Of a stretch of 64,000 bases of DNA, positions 55,773-63,320 are shown piece by piece; within the stretch, counting starts at the first letter, position 1, and each line of letters begins with the position of its first letter. Source of the DNA: Acanthopleuribacter pedis (GTDB taxonomy: Bacteria > Acidobacteriota > Holophagae > Acanthopleuribacterales > Acanthopleuribacteraceae). The position numbers were made by a program, and so were the translations under genes. Under the pieces are notes generated by a model that saw only the letters and a list, made by a program, of their open reading frames with translations, made no database searches and was not told where the DNA came from. The stretch spans positions 124,001-188,000 of the forward strand of contig NZ_JAFREP010000008.1 in NCBI RefSeq assembly GCF_017377855.1, in the 5' to 3' direction.

Positions 55773-57200
55773 ATGGTACAAGCCGGCAATATGAAATTGG
55801 AACTGAATCTTCGCGGCAAAGGTTGGGGCATTGCCTTCAATGACCGCGAACTGCGCCTGGCCGCGATTCAAAACAAACGCAACGTTTTGAGCCTTACCGG
55901 TGAAGACGTGCTGGAAGATTACGCGGAGAAATCCGAGGAGGATGTGCTCGAGTTTATCGAGGATTTCCAAGCCAAGTTCCATGTTAAACGTGCCGATGCT
56001 TATCTGGTTCTGCCGCGCAATCAGGTTCGCATCCAAATGGCCGATTTTCCGCTTGAGGCCAAGGAGAACTTGGACGAGGTGGTCAGCTACCAAATGGCCA
56101 ACTACTTCCCCGGCGATTTGGAACTGTGGGATTTTTTCCCGCAAGAAGTGGCCAGGGGAGAGCAGCTACGCGTCATGATCGTGGCCGTCAAAAAAGAAGT
56201 TCTGGGCAAGGCCTTTAGCTATATCCGTCGTTGGAACCTGCGTTTGGCCGGGGTTACCATCGATACCTTTGCCGTCTTTAACGCTTTTGTTCGCAACTAC
56301 GCCGATCAAATCTCCGACCGCGCCCACATGTTGTTCCACTTCTTTGAGGACGGCATGGAGATGGCTTCTTGTGGTGACGGCCGCCTGACCAGCAGTACCT
56401 TTATTAAATACCCCGACCTGACCGAGGAACAGCCCAACTTCAACATGCTTGTTTCCGAATTGGAGCTCGGTTTCTCGCGGGCCCGTCTCGAACCGGATGC
56501 GGTTGAGACCTACACCTGGCTGGGCCGTCCGCCGGCGGCCGTGGAACGGTACCTCAAAGAGAACCTGGCTTTCCCCGAGCATGCGTTCCGTGACGGGACG
56601 GAGGAAATCCTTCCGCCCACCGCCGCGCCTGCTTTTGGTGCCGCGGTGAGCGCCGTCCTTGAAAAGCCGGCGCTGGGGCTCAACATGCTGCCCGACAACC
56701 AACGCCGGCGTCACAAACAACTCCCGGTTTTGGTTGGGTCGGTGGTGATTGCCGTGGTTTTGGTGCTCATGCTTGGGTTTGAAATCAAGGATTACATGGC
56801 GTTGCGTGGACGCTACAACCAACTGGAAGAGCAGCGGATTGAAGTGATGGCGCGCATGAACGAGTTGGCGATGGCGCGTGAGAAATACGATGCCAAGCGC
56901 GAGGAAGTGGAAATGTTCCAGCGTTTCCAGGCCTCCTTCCTGTTCAGCAAGTTGTTGTACGTTTTGGCCAACGAACTGCCGGACGATACCTACCTCACCA
57001 ACCTGCGGCTGCAGAACGGCAACGAGCTCAAAATTCGCGGTGAATCCGGGGATCCGTTCCAGGTTCAGCGTATTTTGCGCAACGTTCCTTTTTTGGTCGA
57101 CATCAAGGCGCCGAACGCGATTACCACCGGCCGCCGTGGTGACGGCAAAAAGAAGTTCAACATCGACGCCAAAATCAAGCTCGAAAGTTTGCCGGAGTGA
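55773..57200 (+). CDS. gspL: GspL-type assembly protein with PilM-like cytoplasmic domain
   Basis: Protein of 475 aa. Residues 1-300 are a PilM/GspL-like actin-fold domain (VKRADAYLVLPRNQVRIQMA, FPLEAKENLDEVVSYQM, VTIDTFAVFNAF). One membrane helix near 320-340 (LPVLVGSVVIAVVLVLMLGF) is followed by a coiled coil and a periplasmic PilN-like ferredoxin fold (LPDDTYLTNLRLQNGNELKIRG). It links GspE to GspM in the inner membrane. ATG at 55773, or at 55791 with the same frame. Confidence 0.8.
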   Translation: MVQAGNMKLELNLRGKGWGIAFNDRELRLAAIQNKRNVLSLTGEDVLEDYAEKSEEDVLEFIEDFQAKFHVKRADAYLVLPRNQVRIQMADFPLEAKENLDEVVSYQMANYFPGDLELWDFFPQEVARGEQLRVMIVAVKKEVLGKAFSYIRRWNLRLAGVTIDTFAVFNAFVRNYADQISDRAHMLFHFFEDGMEMASCGDGRLTSSTFIKYPDLTEEQPNFNMLVSELELGFSRARLEPDAVETYTWLGRPPAAVERYLKENLAFPEHAFRDGTEEILPPTAAPAFGAAVSAVLEKPALGLNMLPDNQRRRHKQLPVLVGSVVIAVVLVLMLGFEIKDYMALRGRYNQLEEQRIEVMARMNELAMAREKYDAKREEVEMFQRFQASFLFSKLLYVLANELPDDTYLTNLRLQNGNELKIRGESGDPFQVQRILRNVPFLVDIKAPNAITTGRRGDGKKKFNIDAKIKLESLPE

Positions 57201-57354
57201 TGCCACATCCGCTGCTTTCCAGCTTGAGTCGACCGCGCCTCGGTGATAACGTGTGTGGTTCGGCTTCGCCCCTTGTTTTTTTGACCGGGAAGCTTCCCGG
57301 TTTCCTGCATTTCCGCTTGTTTTCCTTTCAGCCCAACCATCGGAGGAACAGACC

Positions 57355-58323
57355 TTGAAAAAGTTTAACCGACGAGAGAAATTCGTCCTGAGAATGATGT
57401 TGGGTGTGATCGGATTGTGGGGTTTCCTGGAAGCCCATGAAATGTACGTGCAAAACAAGCTGGACCTTGAAGCCAACATCGAATCGACCAGTACCCAGAT
57501 CACCACCTACCTCCAGGAGCTTGAAGGGCAGTCACCCGAAAAGTACCTCAACGATGCGGAGGCCTTGGATGGACAGCTCAAGCGCGCTCGAGAAAAGATC
57601 ATGAGGTTGCCGAATCGCGGGGTTGCTTCTGAAATCATCAGTTCGACCCTGAACCAAAAAGCGCTCGACGCCGGGGTTGAACTGACCTCAATTAGCGGTC
57701 GCCGCTTCGAAGAAGTCGGCGAGGAATCAGCGTTGAAGGAATTGCGCACCTACTTTGCTTTTAACTCTGATCTGCGCGAGTTGGTCAACCTGATGGACAG
57801 CATGGAAGACGAGCCCTATTATTTGGTGCTCCATCAGGTAAATGTGACCAGCCGCCACAGCCGCTTGCGCAACAACCGTCGCAAAACCAACCGCCCCAAG
57901 AAAAAAGTGCTCAACGGCAACGTTCTGATCAGTACCTTGTTTATTGAGGACCCCGAGGGGAAGGAGGCGGACTACCGCCAAACCGTGGTACGCAAACCCG
58001 ACGAGGACGGCAAACCCACGGAGCCGGGTTCGGTCAAAGCGGACGGGGTGAAAGAAGATGGTGGACCCAAACGGGAACCTTCGCCGCCGCCTTTGCAAGC
58101 GGATCGGGACGACGACGGCAGCGAGGCCGAGCCCGATGACGAAGAGAAACGGGGTCCCAAGCCTTTGCCCGAACGGCGTCCGCCGGTTGACGCCGGCTCC
58201 GCGGATCGCGGGCCGACGCCCGCGAAAGTCGGTCCGGAACCGGTCAAGTTCAAGCCTCGGGCACGTCCGCTGACGGAGTCGAGCAATCCCAAACAAAAAC
58301 CGCCAAGAAAATTCAGACCCTAG
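57355..58323 (+). CDS. gspM: GspM-like inner-membrane protein with long charged C-terminal extension
   Basis: Protein of 322 aa starting at the TTG at 57355 behind GGAGGAACAGACC; the frame is open upstream without a site. Short cytoplasmic N-terminus (KKFNRREKFVLR), TM about 12-30, coiled coil, then a ferredoxin-like domain (ISSTLNQKALDAGVELTSIS, LRELVNLMDSMEDEPYYLVL). From about residue 215 the chain is Pro/Asp/Glu/Lys/Arg-rich and disordered for some 105 residues, absent from standard GspM (about 160-200 aa). The position after gspL supports the call. It may substitute for part of the missing GspC link to the secretin. Confidence 0.75.
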   Translation: MKKFNRREKFVLRMMLGVIGLWGFLEAHEMYVQNKLDLEANIESTSTQITTYLQELEGQSPEKYLNDAEALDGQLKRAREKIMRLPNRGVASEIISSTLNQKALDAGVELTSISGRRFEEVGEESALKELRTYFAFNSDLRELVNLMDSMEDEPYYLVLHQVNVTSRHSRLRNNRRKTNRPKKKVLNGNVLISTLFIEDPEGKEADYRQTVVRKPDEDGKPTEPGSVKADGVKEDGGPKREPSPPPLQADRDDDGSEAEPDDEEKRGPKPLPERRPPVDAGSADRGPTPAKVGPEPVKFKPRARPLTESSNPKQKPPRKFRP

Positions 58324-58346
58324 CTTGCCGCGATCCGTCTCATGTT

Positions 58347-58372
58347 TGTCCCGGCCGTTTGGCCGCGGGACA
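58347..58372 (+). promoter_or_regulatory. Stable hairpin between gspM and gspD
   Basis: TGTCCCGGCC, loop GTTT, GGCCGCGGGACA: a strong GC stem with one bulged base and no T-run, 91 bases before the gspD start. Without a U-tract it is unlikely to terminate transcription. It may set a transcript end or protect mRNA, so that the secretin is expressed separately from gspE-M. Confidence 0.5.
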
Positions 58373-58462
58373 TTTGGGACAGCCGCCGCCGGTTCTTCGT
58401 TTCCGAGCGTCTTTTTCGCTCACGTATTCAGGTCCCCCCAGTTTAAAGAGGTATTCTTTCCC

Positions 58463-60730
58463 ATGCACAAAAAGAACTTGTTCGCCACACGCACGCTGAT
58501 TTGGGCCACGGTTGCCGTACTGTTGCTGGTTGCTTCAGCCTGTACCAAACGCGAAGATTTGATTGATAAAGCTTTTAGCCAGAGTCGTTTTGAGACACGG
58601 CTTGAAAATGATGTGAACAAGGAACCGGTGGATGAGCCGGAGGAAGAGAACAAAGGTGAAACCGCGGTTGAGGTGTTGGTTGACAACATCGAACCGGACG
58701 ATGGGACCTCGAATTTCAACAAAACCGGCACGGAGGAACACCCCAACCCGGAGCTTTTTCCCGCCGACAAGGAAGCGCCCGCGCTCAAGCTGGAAGAAGC
58801 TCAGTTGTACGACGTGATCGATATTTTGTGTAAAGAGTTGAAAATCAACTACATTATCGATCCCAGCGTCAAGGACCAGACCATCACCATTAGCATGGTG
58901 GAAGGGGACACCAAGGTCACCATCTCTGAACTGCTGGACCTGCTGCTCAAACTACACGACCTGACCATGGTCAAACGCGATAACTTTTTGTTCATCGTGC
59001 CGATTGCCTCGCCAGACGTAAACCCAGGTCTTGAAATCCTTTACGGTTCGAAGCCGAACCCCAACCTGCGTAGCGAAGAACTGGCGATCCAGATTGTGCC
59101 CTTGAAGTTTGTGAAACCCGGCGACATGGCCAACATCGCCAAAGACTTTATGAGTCCTTCCGGCCGGATTCTCGAAGAATCACGCAACAACTTGCTGATT
59201 TTGATCGACAAATACCAGCACGTCGCCAAGATCATGGAACTGCTGCCCACTTTTGACGTGGACGTTCTTGCCAACAAACGCTTGAGTTTTTACGAGTTGG
59301 CCCATGTTGATGCGGTGGAGACCAGCGACAAGTTGGTGGAAATCTTGTCGGTTTACGGCTACGACCAGGAATCAGAACGTTTGAGAATGATTCCCATCGA
59401 AACGCTGAACGGCATTTTGGTTGTTGCCGATGCGCAGGAAATTTTTAAAGAGCTCGATTACTGGATCAAGAAATTCGACCAAGAAGCCCAATACGAAGAA
59501 GAAACCATCTTCATTTATCACGTCGAATACACCACCGCCGACAGCATTTCCAACTCGCTGACCCAGTTGTTTGGTTTCCAAACCTCTTACGGTGGCAGTA
59601 ACCAGGGCGGATTTGGCGGCAACAACCCTATTTCACGGCGCCGCACCACCAACCCCAACGGCGATCCGAGCAGCCGGAATCCACAAACCAACAACCGCAA
59701 CAACCAAAATAACCGCGGCAACCAGAACAACCGCGGCAATAACCAGAACAACCAAAACCCCGCGCTCAACGGTCGCGGCGGGCAAAACCAGGTGCAGCCA
59801 GGCGAAGGCCCGATCATGATCGTGGACATTGAAAACAACGCCCTGATTTTCCAAACAACGCCGCGTGAATATGCGCGTGTTCGCAAGGTTTTGAAAAAGC
59901 TCGATATCCTGCCGCGTCAGGTCTTTTTAGAAGTTGCGGTACTGAGCGTGAACTACAACGATGCCCAATCGATTGGGATCGCTTGGGGTGCCAACAACAC
60001 CGCCACCGCCAACCCGCCCAGCAATCCCAACAGCGTTTCCGGTGTTTTTGGTGGAGAAGGCGATTCGCCGGCATTGGGTGTGGCCTATTCCTACACCGCC
60101 GCGACGAACCAAATTCAGGCCAACATTTCCGCGGCCAAAACGCGTGGTTACGTCAACGTGTTGCAGCAACCGCACATTATGGCGATTGATAACAAAGCGG
60201 CCAGTATTTCGGTTGGTACCGATGTTCCCATTGCGACCACCACCACCAACATCAACCAAATTACCGACGGCTCGAGTGTGACACCGGCTTCCAGTTCGAC
60301 CATTCAGTACCGTCAGACCGGTGTTTCCTTGTCGTTTACGCCGCACATCAACGCCAACGGCGTGATTCGCATGAACATCTCGCTGGATCTTTCGGAAGCC
60401 GGTTCCCAGAGCAGTTCGGCGCAGGCGGTCCCCATCAGCAACAACACCTTGGAAACCGAAATGATCGTTCGCGACGGTCAAACCGTGGTGATGGGTGGTT
60501 TGATCTTCGACCAGGAGCAATGGAGCCGCGATACTGTCCCTTTTGTGGAGCGTATCCCGTTGCTGCGTCACCTGTTCACGGATCGCAGTAACTCTTCCTC
60601 CAAGCGGGAGTTGATCGTGACCATTACCCCGCGCTTGGTCGACTCCGAGGAAAAATCCATCGCCATCTCCAAGGAATTCAAGGAAAAGATTCTGGAAGAG
60701 TTCCGCACCTTCAAGCGTTCACGGAACTAA
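58463..60730 (+). CDS. gspD: Type II secretion secretin GspD, predicted lipoprotein
   Basis: Protein of 755 aa from the ATG at 58463 (GAGGT ten bases upstream); a longer frame from 58325 has no site. Signal LIWATVAVLLLVASAC ends in a lipobox-like VASAC, so the protein may be lipidated at that Cys. N-domains follow (LYDVIDILCKELKINYIIDP; LAIQIVPLKFVKPGDMANIA), then an Asn/Gln/Arg-rich low-complexity insert (about residues 390-445; NNRNNQNNRGNQNNRG) and the secretin core (VLQQPHIMAIDNKAASISVG, GVSLSFTPHIN, MIVRDGQTVVMGGLIFD, VPFVERIPLLRHLF). It forms the outer-membrane channel. It is placed last in the operon, as in Xps-type systems. Confidence 0.95.
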   Translation: MHKKNLFATRTLIWATVAVLLLVASACTKREDLIDKAFSQSRFETRLENDVNKEPVDEPEEENKGETAVEVLVDNIEPDDGTSNFNKTGTEEHPNPELFPADKEAPALKLEEAQLYDVIDILCKELKINYIIDPSVKDQTITISMVEGDTKVTISELLDLLLKLHDLTMVKRDNFLFIVPIASPDVNPGLEILYGSKPNPNLRSEELAIQIVPLKFVKPGDMANIAKDFMSPSGRILEESRNNLLILIDKYQHVAKIMELLPTFDVDVLANKRLSFYELAHVDAVETSDKLVEILSVYGYDQESERLRMIPIETLNGILVVADAQEIFKELDYWIKKFDQEAQYEEETIFIYHVEYTTADSISNSLTQLFGFQTSYGGSNQGGFGGNNPISRRRTTNPNGDPSSRNPQTNNRNNQNNRGNQNNRGNNQNNQNPALNGRGGQNQVQPGEGPIMIVDIENNALIFQTTPREYARVRKVLKKLDILPRQVFLEVAVLSVNYNDAQSIGIAWGANNTATANPPSNPNSVSGVFGGEGDSPALGVAYSYTAATNQIQANISAAKTRGYVNVLQQPHIMAIDNKAASISVGTDVPIATTTTNINQITDGSSVTPASSSTIQYRQTGVSLSFTPHINANGVIRMNISLDLSEAGSQSSSAQAVPISNNTLETEMIVRDGQTVVMGGLIFDQEQWSRDTVPFVERIPLLRHLFTDRSNSSSKRELIVTITPRLVDSEEKSIAISKEFKEKILEEFRTFKRSRN

Positions 60731-60923
60731 GGTGGGTTTGAGCATGGCTCGGGGTCCGGTTATTGCTTAGGATGATCGGATAGGAGGATGCGGCTCGGTC
60801 GGGGTTACCCTCTTGGAGGGTTTCCTACCGCGGATGAAGCTGCGCCTTTAGTTGGTCTTTGTGCCTGCCGTCGGTGATGTCGTTGCTTCCATTGAGAACC
60901 GAGCTTTAGCGCAAGATATATGC

Positions 60924-60955
60924 AAAAAGGAGAAGTGGCAAACCACTTCTCCTTT
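60924..60955 (-). terminator. Terminator between convergent gspD and the gene at 60998
   Basis: A 13-bp stem, AAAGGAGAAGTGG with its complement, encloses the loop CAAA. On the minus strand it is followed by a run of five T; on the plus strand only three. It is therefore mainly the end of the minus-strand transcript and perhaps also of the T2SS operon. Confidence 0.8.
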
Positions 60956-60997
60956 CGCGTGTTTGTGGGCTGATTCGCGGCTTGTTTGCCGTGGATC

Positions 60998-61891
60998 CTA
61001 TCCCCTGGCGCCTACCGTAAAAGCGCACAGCTGGTTGGTGTCCACCGTGTTGATGATACGGAACACGCCGCTGTCGCCGCGTGGCTTGCCGATGAACAAG
61101 GAGCGGTCCGTCACGCGGTCGCCACGATTGCCGAACGCGTTACTTTTGTAGCGGAACCTGCCCTGATCGATTTTGGGCATGACCGTTTCAAACACGGTGT
61201 TGAGGGTCGCGACAACCAATGGACGAATTTCGTCCGCGACAGCGCGGGGCACTTTGAATTGGATCGGGCGCAAGGACGATTGCAGCTCCTGCAAAATGAG
61301 CAAAACCGCGTACATCATGTGCTGGTTCAGCTCAACCCGCAACAGGTTGCGGTTGGCCTCGTTGCGCCAAAACGGCGTGTAGGCTACGTTGGCCAAGCTG
61401 GGGATTTCCAAGGGGCTGACCCATTTTTCCAAAAAATCGATGAGCACGATCAGGCCGGATTGGGTTTGGATCGCCGAACCCGAGACCAAACCCGCGGCTT
61501 GACAGGCGGTCTCGCGGTAAGCGCGGGCGATTTGCTCGCCGCGTCGTTTGCGGGCCGCCGCTTCGCGGTACATGCGTTCCTGGTGTAAATGGGTCAGGTG
61601 GGTTAGGAAAAGTTCCGGTTTGGGATTTTCCAGTAGGTCACAAAGCAGTTGCGCGCCCTTGGACTGGTTGTTCTTCAAGAGTTGGAACAAGGTCTGCGCA
61701 TCTTCCGGTTGGAAATAGGACAAGGACTGGCGAATTAAGGTTGCCATGTTGCGGTACAACCCTCTGGCGTCGGGTTGGTAGCGCTTGGGGACTTTGTTTT
61801 CGACCGCCGCGGTGATGTATTCCGCGAACAGATCAAAAATCCCTTGTTGTTGTGCACTGAATGCCGGTGTTGTGCAAGCTGATTGAGGCAT
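60998..61891 (-). CDS. Unrecognised cytoplasmic protein preceded by palindromic iterons
   Basis: Protein of 297 aa. The start is taken as the ATG at 61891 behind AGGGGTGATCACC; the frame runs on to 62110 only because the iterons happen to be open. The protein is helical, with no signal peptide or membrane segment (IFDLFAEYITAAVENKVPKR, LFQLLKNNQSKGAQLLCDLL, RMYREAAARKRRGEQIARAY, RNLLRVELNQHMMYAVLLIL). I recognise no family. A terminator follows, and three 20-bp palindromes lie 80-139 bases before the start, so expression is probably regulated. Single gene. Confidence 0.75.
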   Translation of the reverse strand: MPQSACTTPAFSAQQQGIFDLFAEYITAAVENKVPKRYQPDARGLYRNMATLIRQSLSYFQPEDAQTLFQLLKNNQSKGAQLLCDLLENPKPELFLTHLTHLHQERMYREAAARKRRGEQIARAYRETACQAAGLVSGSAIQTQSGLIVLIDFLEKWVSPLEIPSLANVAYTPFWRNEANRNLLRVELNQHMMYAVLLILQELQSSLRPIQFKVPRAVADEIRPLVVATLNTVFETVMPKIDQGRFRYKSNAFGNRGDRVTDRSLFIGKPRGDSGVFRIINTVDTNQLCAFTVGARG

Positions 61892-61970
61892 GGTGATCAC
61901 CCCTAACTGATGTGATGGTTTGGCAGAGAACCCGCTGTCGCACGAGGTGCGCCTTGGGGTAAAACCGACC

Positions 61971-62030
61971 CGTTCGTGTCTTTCACGAACCGTTCGTGTC
62001 TTCCACGAACCGTTCGTGTCTTTCACGAAC
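61971..62030. repeat. Three contiguous 20-bp palindromic iterons
   Basis: Three head-to-tail copies of CGTTCGTGTCTTTCACGAAC (the middle copy has C for T at one spacer position). Each contains GTTCGTG-N5-CACGAAC, a perfect 7-bp inverted repeat, and adjacent copies also form CACGAAC-C-GTTCGTG. They lie upstream of the minus-strand gene at 60998-61891, in its promoter or leader. They may be operator sites for a dimeric regulator or RNA hairpins. Confidence 0.9.
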
Positions 62031-62418
62031 CCGCGGTGATTTAGTGAATGGAAACAAGGGTCCACGTGGTCTTGCAGACCTACGGGACGGATGGATGGAT
62101 TGAGAACCAATGAGGCACATTGGTCGGTCCGGTAAACGAAGCGACACTGGGACCGACACCGTGGCCGGGGTGTAAAATATATGTCAAGGTTATGTAAAAA
62201 GTAAAATGAATAAATCTTTACAAAAGCAATCCGCTCTTTTCTCCTGTGCGTATTCTGCCGGCATCAAGCGGCTAAGTCGGTGAGAACGCTCGTGTTTTAA
62301 AAGGTAAGCACGGCGGTTTTAGAAAAATAGCAAAGTTTGTGACCGGACAAAATGTGGGACAGGTCACAATCGCCGGCACAATAAAGCCTGTGCCATTTCT
62401 TTACGAAGCGAGGGTGAT
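62031..62418. other. Divergent promoter region with AT-rich core
   Basis: No gene. The centre (62175-62235) is strongly AT-rich (TGTAAAATATATG; AAAAAGTAAAATGAATAAAT) in contrast to the GC-rich neighbourhood. It lies between the minus-strand gene with iterons and the plus-strand dehydrogenase and presumably contains both promoters. I cannot fix -35/-10 elements with confidence. Confidence 0.5.
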
Positions 62419-63186
62419 GTGGCCTTTTTGGGATTTACAAAGCCGATTGACGTGCTGGTGATGGGTTCCGCGCGTGGTTTGGGTCGGGCTTTTGTCCAAC
62501 AATGCCTGGCCGCGTCGGAGGTGACCCGTGTCTGGGCCTTGGGTCGTTCCGTGGAATCCGGTATCGATGGATGCGATCTGTCGACGGGCAAGCGTTTGCG
62601 CTGTCTCAATGCCGACCTGACCGACGATTCAAGCCTTGCCGCGGTGGCCGCTGTTTTGAAGGCTGAAGGTGCCCAACTCGACGTGGTTGTTAATTTTGCG
62701 GCCCTGTTGCACACCGAGGACGGCATGGTCCCCGAACGCAAGCTGGCCGATGTTGATCCAGATTGGGTCATGCGCGGGTTCCAGGTGAATGCCTTGGGTC
62801 CGCTGCTACTCGCCAAACACCTACACCCTTTTTTCCCGAAACGGACAAGGTGCCTGTGGGTTTCCTTGAGCGCCCGCGTCGGTTCCATCGGCGATAACCG
62901 GCTCGGTGGATGGTACACCTATCGCGGCACCAAAGCCGCGCTCAACATGTTCACCCGCAACCTCTCCATCGAATTGGGACGTCGCTACCGCGGTCTGATT
63001 TGTATCGCCTACCATCCGGGTACCTGTGCCACCGACCTCTCGGCACCTTTCCGCGGCAATGTCCCACCGAAAAAACTCTTTTCCCCCGAGCAGGGCGCCG
63101 GCTACCTGTGTCAGGTGCTGTCAGGGCTGGATGATGGAGACAACGGCGGCTTTTTCGCTTGGGACGGCCAACCGGTTGCTTGGTGA
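62419..63186 (+). CDS. Short-chain dehydrogenase/reductase
   Basis: Protein of 255 aa starting at GTG 62419, shortly after GCGAGGG. Rossmann motif GSARGLGRA (TGxxxGxG type with the first residue changed), NFAALLHTEDG in place of the NNAG motif, catalytic Ser in LWVSLSARVGS and YxxxK as YRGTK. PGTCATDLSAPF follows, as in CsgA/sniffer-like SDRs. It is likely an NAD(P)-dependent oxidoreductase in the cytoplasm; the substrate is unknown. A dispersed palindrome 23 bases after the stop may act as terminator. Confidence 0.88.
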   Translation: MAFLGFTKPIDVLVMGSARGLGRAFVQQCLAASEVTRVWALGRSVESGIDGCDLSTGKRLRCLNADLTDDSSLAAVAAVLKAEGAQLDVVVNFAALLHTEDGMVPERKLADVDPDWVMRGFQVNALGPLLLAKHLHPFFPKRTRCLWVSLSARVGSIGDNRLGGWYTYRGTKAALNMFTRNLSIELGRRYRGLICIAYHPGTCATDLSAPFRGNVPPKKLFSPEQGAGYLCQVLSGLDDGDNGGFFAWDGQPVAW

Positions 63187-63209
63187 ACGATTCCTCTCGC
63201 TTTTCCATT

Positions 63210-63273
63210 TAGCCCGCATTTCACACAAGGCTTTCAGCTTCTCGCGACGAAGCCTTGTGAGAAATGCGGGCTA
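63210..63273. repeat. Dispersed palindrome, intact copy E
   Basis: TAGCCCGCATTTCACACAAGG, centre CTTTCAGCTTCTCGCGACGA, then AGCCTTGTGAGAAATGCGGG and CTA: a 64-bp element with near-perfect terminal arms of about 21 bp, best preserved of the family in this window. It sits between the dehydrogenase gene and the secreted-protein gene on the same strand. Confidence 0.88.
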
Positions 63274-63320
63274 AGGGTTTTCTCTCGTGGCGCCGTATCG
63301 GTGTTCATGGGAGGTGTGCC

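Noticed and set aside
61971..62030. CRISPR array
   Set aside because: The three 20-mers are directly adjacent with no spacers, and no cas gene is near.
61971..62030. LexA/SOS boxes
   Set aside because: The adjacent GAAC and GTTC half-sites are separated by one base instead of the four of the Gram-positive-type LexA box, and the gene has no SOS-like product.
61892..62110. N-terminal extension of the gene at 60998 up to 62110
   Set aside because: The added 73 residues translate the iterons (RERHE-type repeats), and a good ribosome site lies before the ATG at 61891.
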